NCBI GenBank assembly: GCA_023333565.1
Contig: JAJKFH010001865.1
Coordinates: 7,254,001-7,318,000, forward strand
Source of the DNA: Puffinus mauretanicus
Taxonomy: Eukaryota > Chordata > Aves > Procellariiformes > Procellariidae
Length of the DNA stretch: 64,000 bases
Reading direction: 5' to 3'
The position numbers were made by a program, and so were the translations under genes. Below the pieces are notes generated by a model. The model was not told the origin of the DNA. It made no database searches and saw only the letters and a program-made list of their open reading frames with translations. Below, piece by piece: positions 62,486 through 64,000 of this stretch; the first letter of the stretch is position 1, and the number at the start of each line of letters is the position of its first letter.

Positions 62486-64000
62486 CTAGAAATACAAATT
62501 AAGAAGCAGGAACCCCCCACACACATTTTAAGAGAGTCTCTGAATTCCTGTTGTGGACTCGAGCCTTTTTCTTAATACAGTCTTACTTGGAAGAACACTA
62601 ATTGAAGCAGTTCAATATATAGTATCTACTTTGAAAACACTCTCTTGACCTTGCAAAAATAGTATAAGGAATCACTGGACATAATAGCTTTGGGTCAGAA
62701 AAAAATACCAGGTTCATAATGTGTCAGCCAGCCATGCAAATCTTCTCATTGCACTTCTGCAAGCCATCGGAGAATAGTCATTCTCTTGTTATAAACTAAA
62801 ATCCTCTACAACCTTCAAAAACTAAGATGGACTCAGTTTTTTTGAGGATGCAAAACGGTGTTAGTTACAATCGCAGACATTTTCAAACAAAATATATCTT
62901 TTCACCATTGCTGGGTATATTTCCATCAGCCTTCTGAGAAGCTTTAACTGTTCTTACAACCACACCTTCACTGATCAGACATTCAAAAGAATGAACTCTC
63001 TTTCCAGCTCCCAAAGCCTAGTTTTCAGGCAACATAACCTAGCAGCTTTTCCTCTTCATGGGTGAGACAAACCTCATGCCAGCAACTAATCCTGCCATCT
63101 AGTGGCTTTTATACATTTATCACATTTATCACCACGGCATCCCCGTGTTTCGGCTGAACTTTTGACACAGCATCCCTTTGTGGTAGATACGCTGTGAAAG
63201 ACTTGCAGAAAAATCTAGAGATATGCTGAACAACAGTTCTGTTACAAGAATTTCTCCTTTTATATAATAAAGTATTTTTCCTGCTAATGTTTCAAACCCA
63301 CAGTATGTACAGCTATGGGAGGAAATTGCAAGCTCTGAGCTATATCTTCTATGTGAGGTATAGCTGCTTCTGTGTACACTGCTGTGAGTCATAAAGGTGA
63401 AAAAAAAATTTAGGAGCTCATCTGATCCTGGAGATAAGGCTGAGAACACAATGGAGTTGTATTTCTTTCCTTACATTAAACAAACAAACAAACAAATCCC
63501 CAAAACAACCCCCCCAAAACCTACTTTTGCTGGACTTTTGGAAACCAAGTATTTTAGAAGTTTTAACAGAAGTGACTGACTTTGCCAGTACCTGAACACA
63601 TTTCTCAGCTGAAGCTGGGAGGACATTTCTAAATAAAATGATGACTTCAAAAAAGAAGTTTTAGCTTGAATAGTGTCTGGGAAGTGGAGGGTAAGTTTGT
63701 TCTTGTTTGAAATCATTCAGCAGAACATCATGCCAGTTTATTCTCTTGCTAAAGTACTTTGTATCTCCTTTTAGGACCATGCGACTGAAGATACAATCAT
63801 TTTTGATGTGTCCATACTATGTATGCCTCCAGGTCCTAGCTAGCTCAAAGTGCAGGTGACCTTTCTGAAATGCAAGGTAGTTCCTTCTCATGCTTTCCCT
63901 AAATGTTGGGGAAGGCTGAGCTGGTCTCTGGAGACCAATTGGGATGCTCTAAAGAAGTTATTAAAGGAGATTATAATGGAACTTCTGTGAAGGGAAAGGT
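62486..64000. other. Right edge, probable intron or upstream exons
   Basis: A minus-strand frame is open from 63449 to 63129 behind a long pyrimidine tract and a CACAG acceptor at about 63377-63400. I could not find a donor with a convincing sequence and a fitting phase. An AAAC simple repeat lies at 63478-63496. Nothing else can be supported here. Confidence 0.35.
63478..63496. repeat. AAAC simple repeat
   Basis: Nearly five AAAC units in tandem. Confidence 0.9.

Noticed and set aside
63774..63831. Possible plus-strand exon after CTCCTTTTAG, reading DHATEDTIIFDVSIL
   Set aside because: The acceptor is good, but the only donor nearby (GTCCTA) is poor and no partner exon on the plus strand was found.
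1..64000. CR1-type LINE remnants expected in a bird genome
   Set aside because: I looked for the typical 3' end (repeated ATTCTATGA) and the preceding conserved stretch on both strands and did not see them. Old fragments could still be missed by eye.

Overview
The window looks like nuclear DNA of a bird. It has no bacterial-style packed genes, and its protein-coding signal is a set of short exons separated by kilobase-scale introns. A recognisable first coding exon of the vertebrate gene PDLIM5 lies on the minus strand. A solo long terminal repeat near 9.8-10.4 kb belongs to a retroviral LTR type that I recognise as common in avian genomes. Interspersed repeats are otherwise sparse, which also fits a bird. 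The species cannot be told from the sequence.

Layout from left to right: bases 1-14272 are intron of PDLIM5 (minus strand) and carry the solo LTR. Bases 14273-14408 are the PDLIM5 exon holding the start codon and the first 32 residues of its PDZ domain. Bases 14409-17338 are the first intron. A CpG island at about 16.65-17.6 kb holds the probable non-coding first exon and promoter. From there to about 29 kb I see no convincing gene.

From about 29 kb to at least 62.5 kb there is a chain of minus-strand exons with good splice sites. Their reading phases agree from exon to exon: 62324-62485, 61057-61100, 60673-60781, 59348-59522, 56869-56955, 55088-55237, 50457-50842, 47677-47755, 41233-41302, 38150-38192, 31794-31892, and then one of two possible 3' ends. 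They imply one gene of well over 450 residues, co-oriented with PDLIM5 and upstream of it. I could not identify the product. It is serine-rich, has basic and acidic patches, and shows no domain I recognise. Its 5' end is not found and probably lies beyond the right edge. The central exons (59.5 to 50.4 kb) are the best supported; those at both ends are increasingly tentative.

Apart from the shared strand, nothing in the sequence links PDLIM5 and the unknown gene functionally. No RNA genes or CRISPR arrays were seen. The only mobile element I can support is the solo LTR. All exon calls rest on reading splice sites and frames by eye; no alignment was run.
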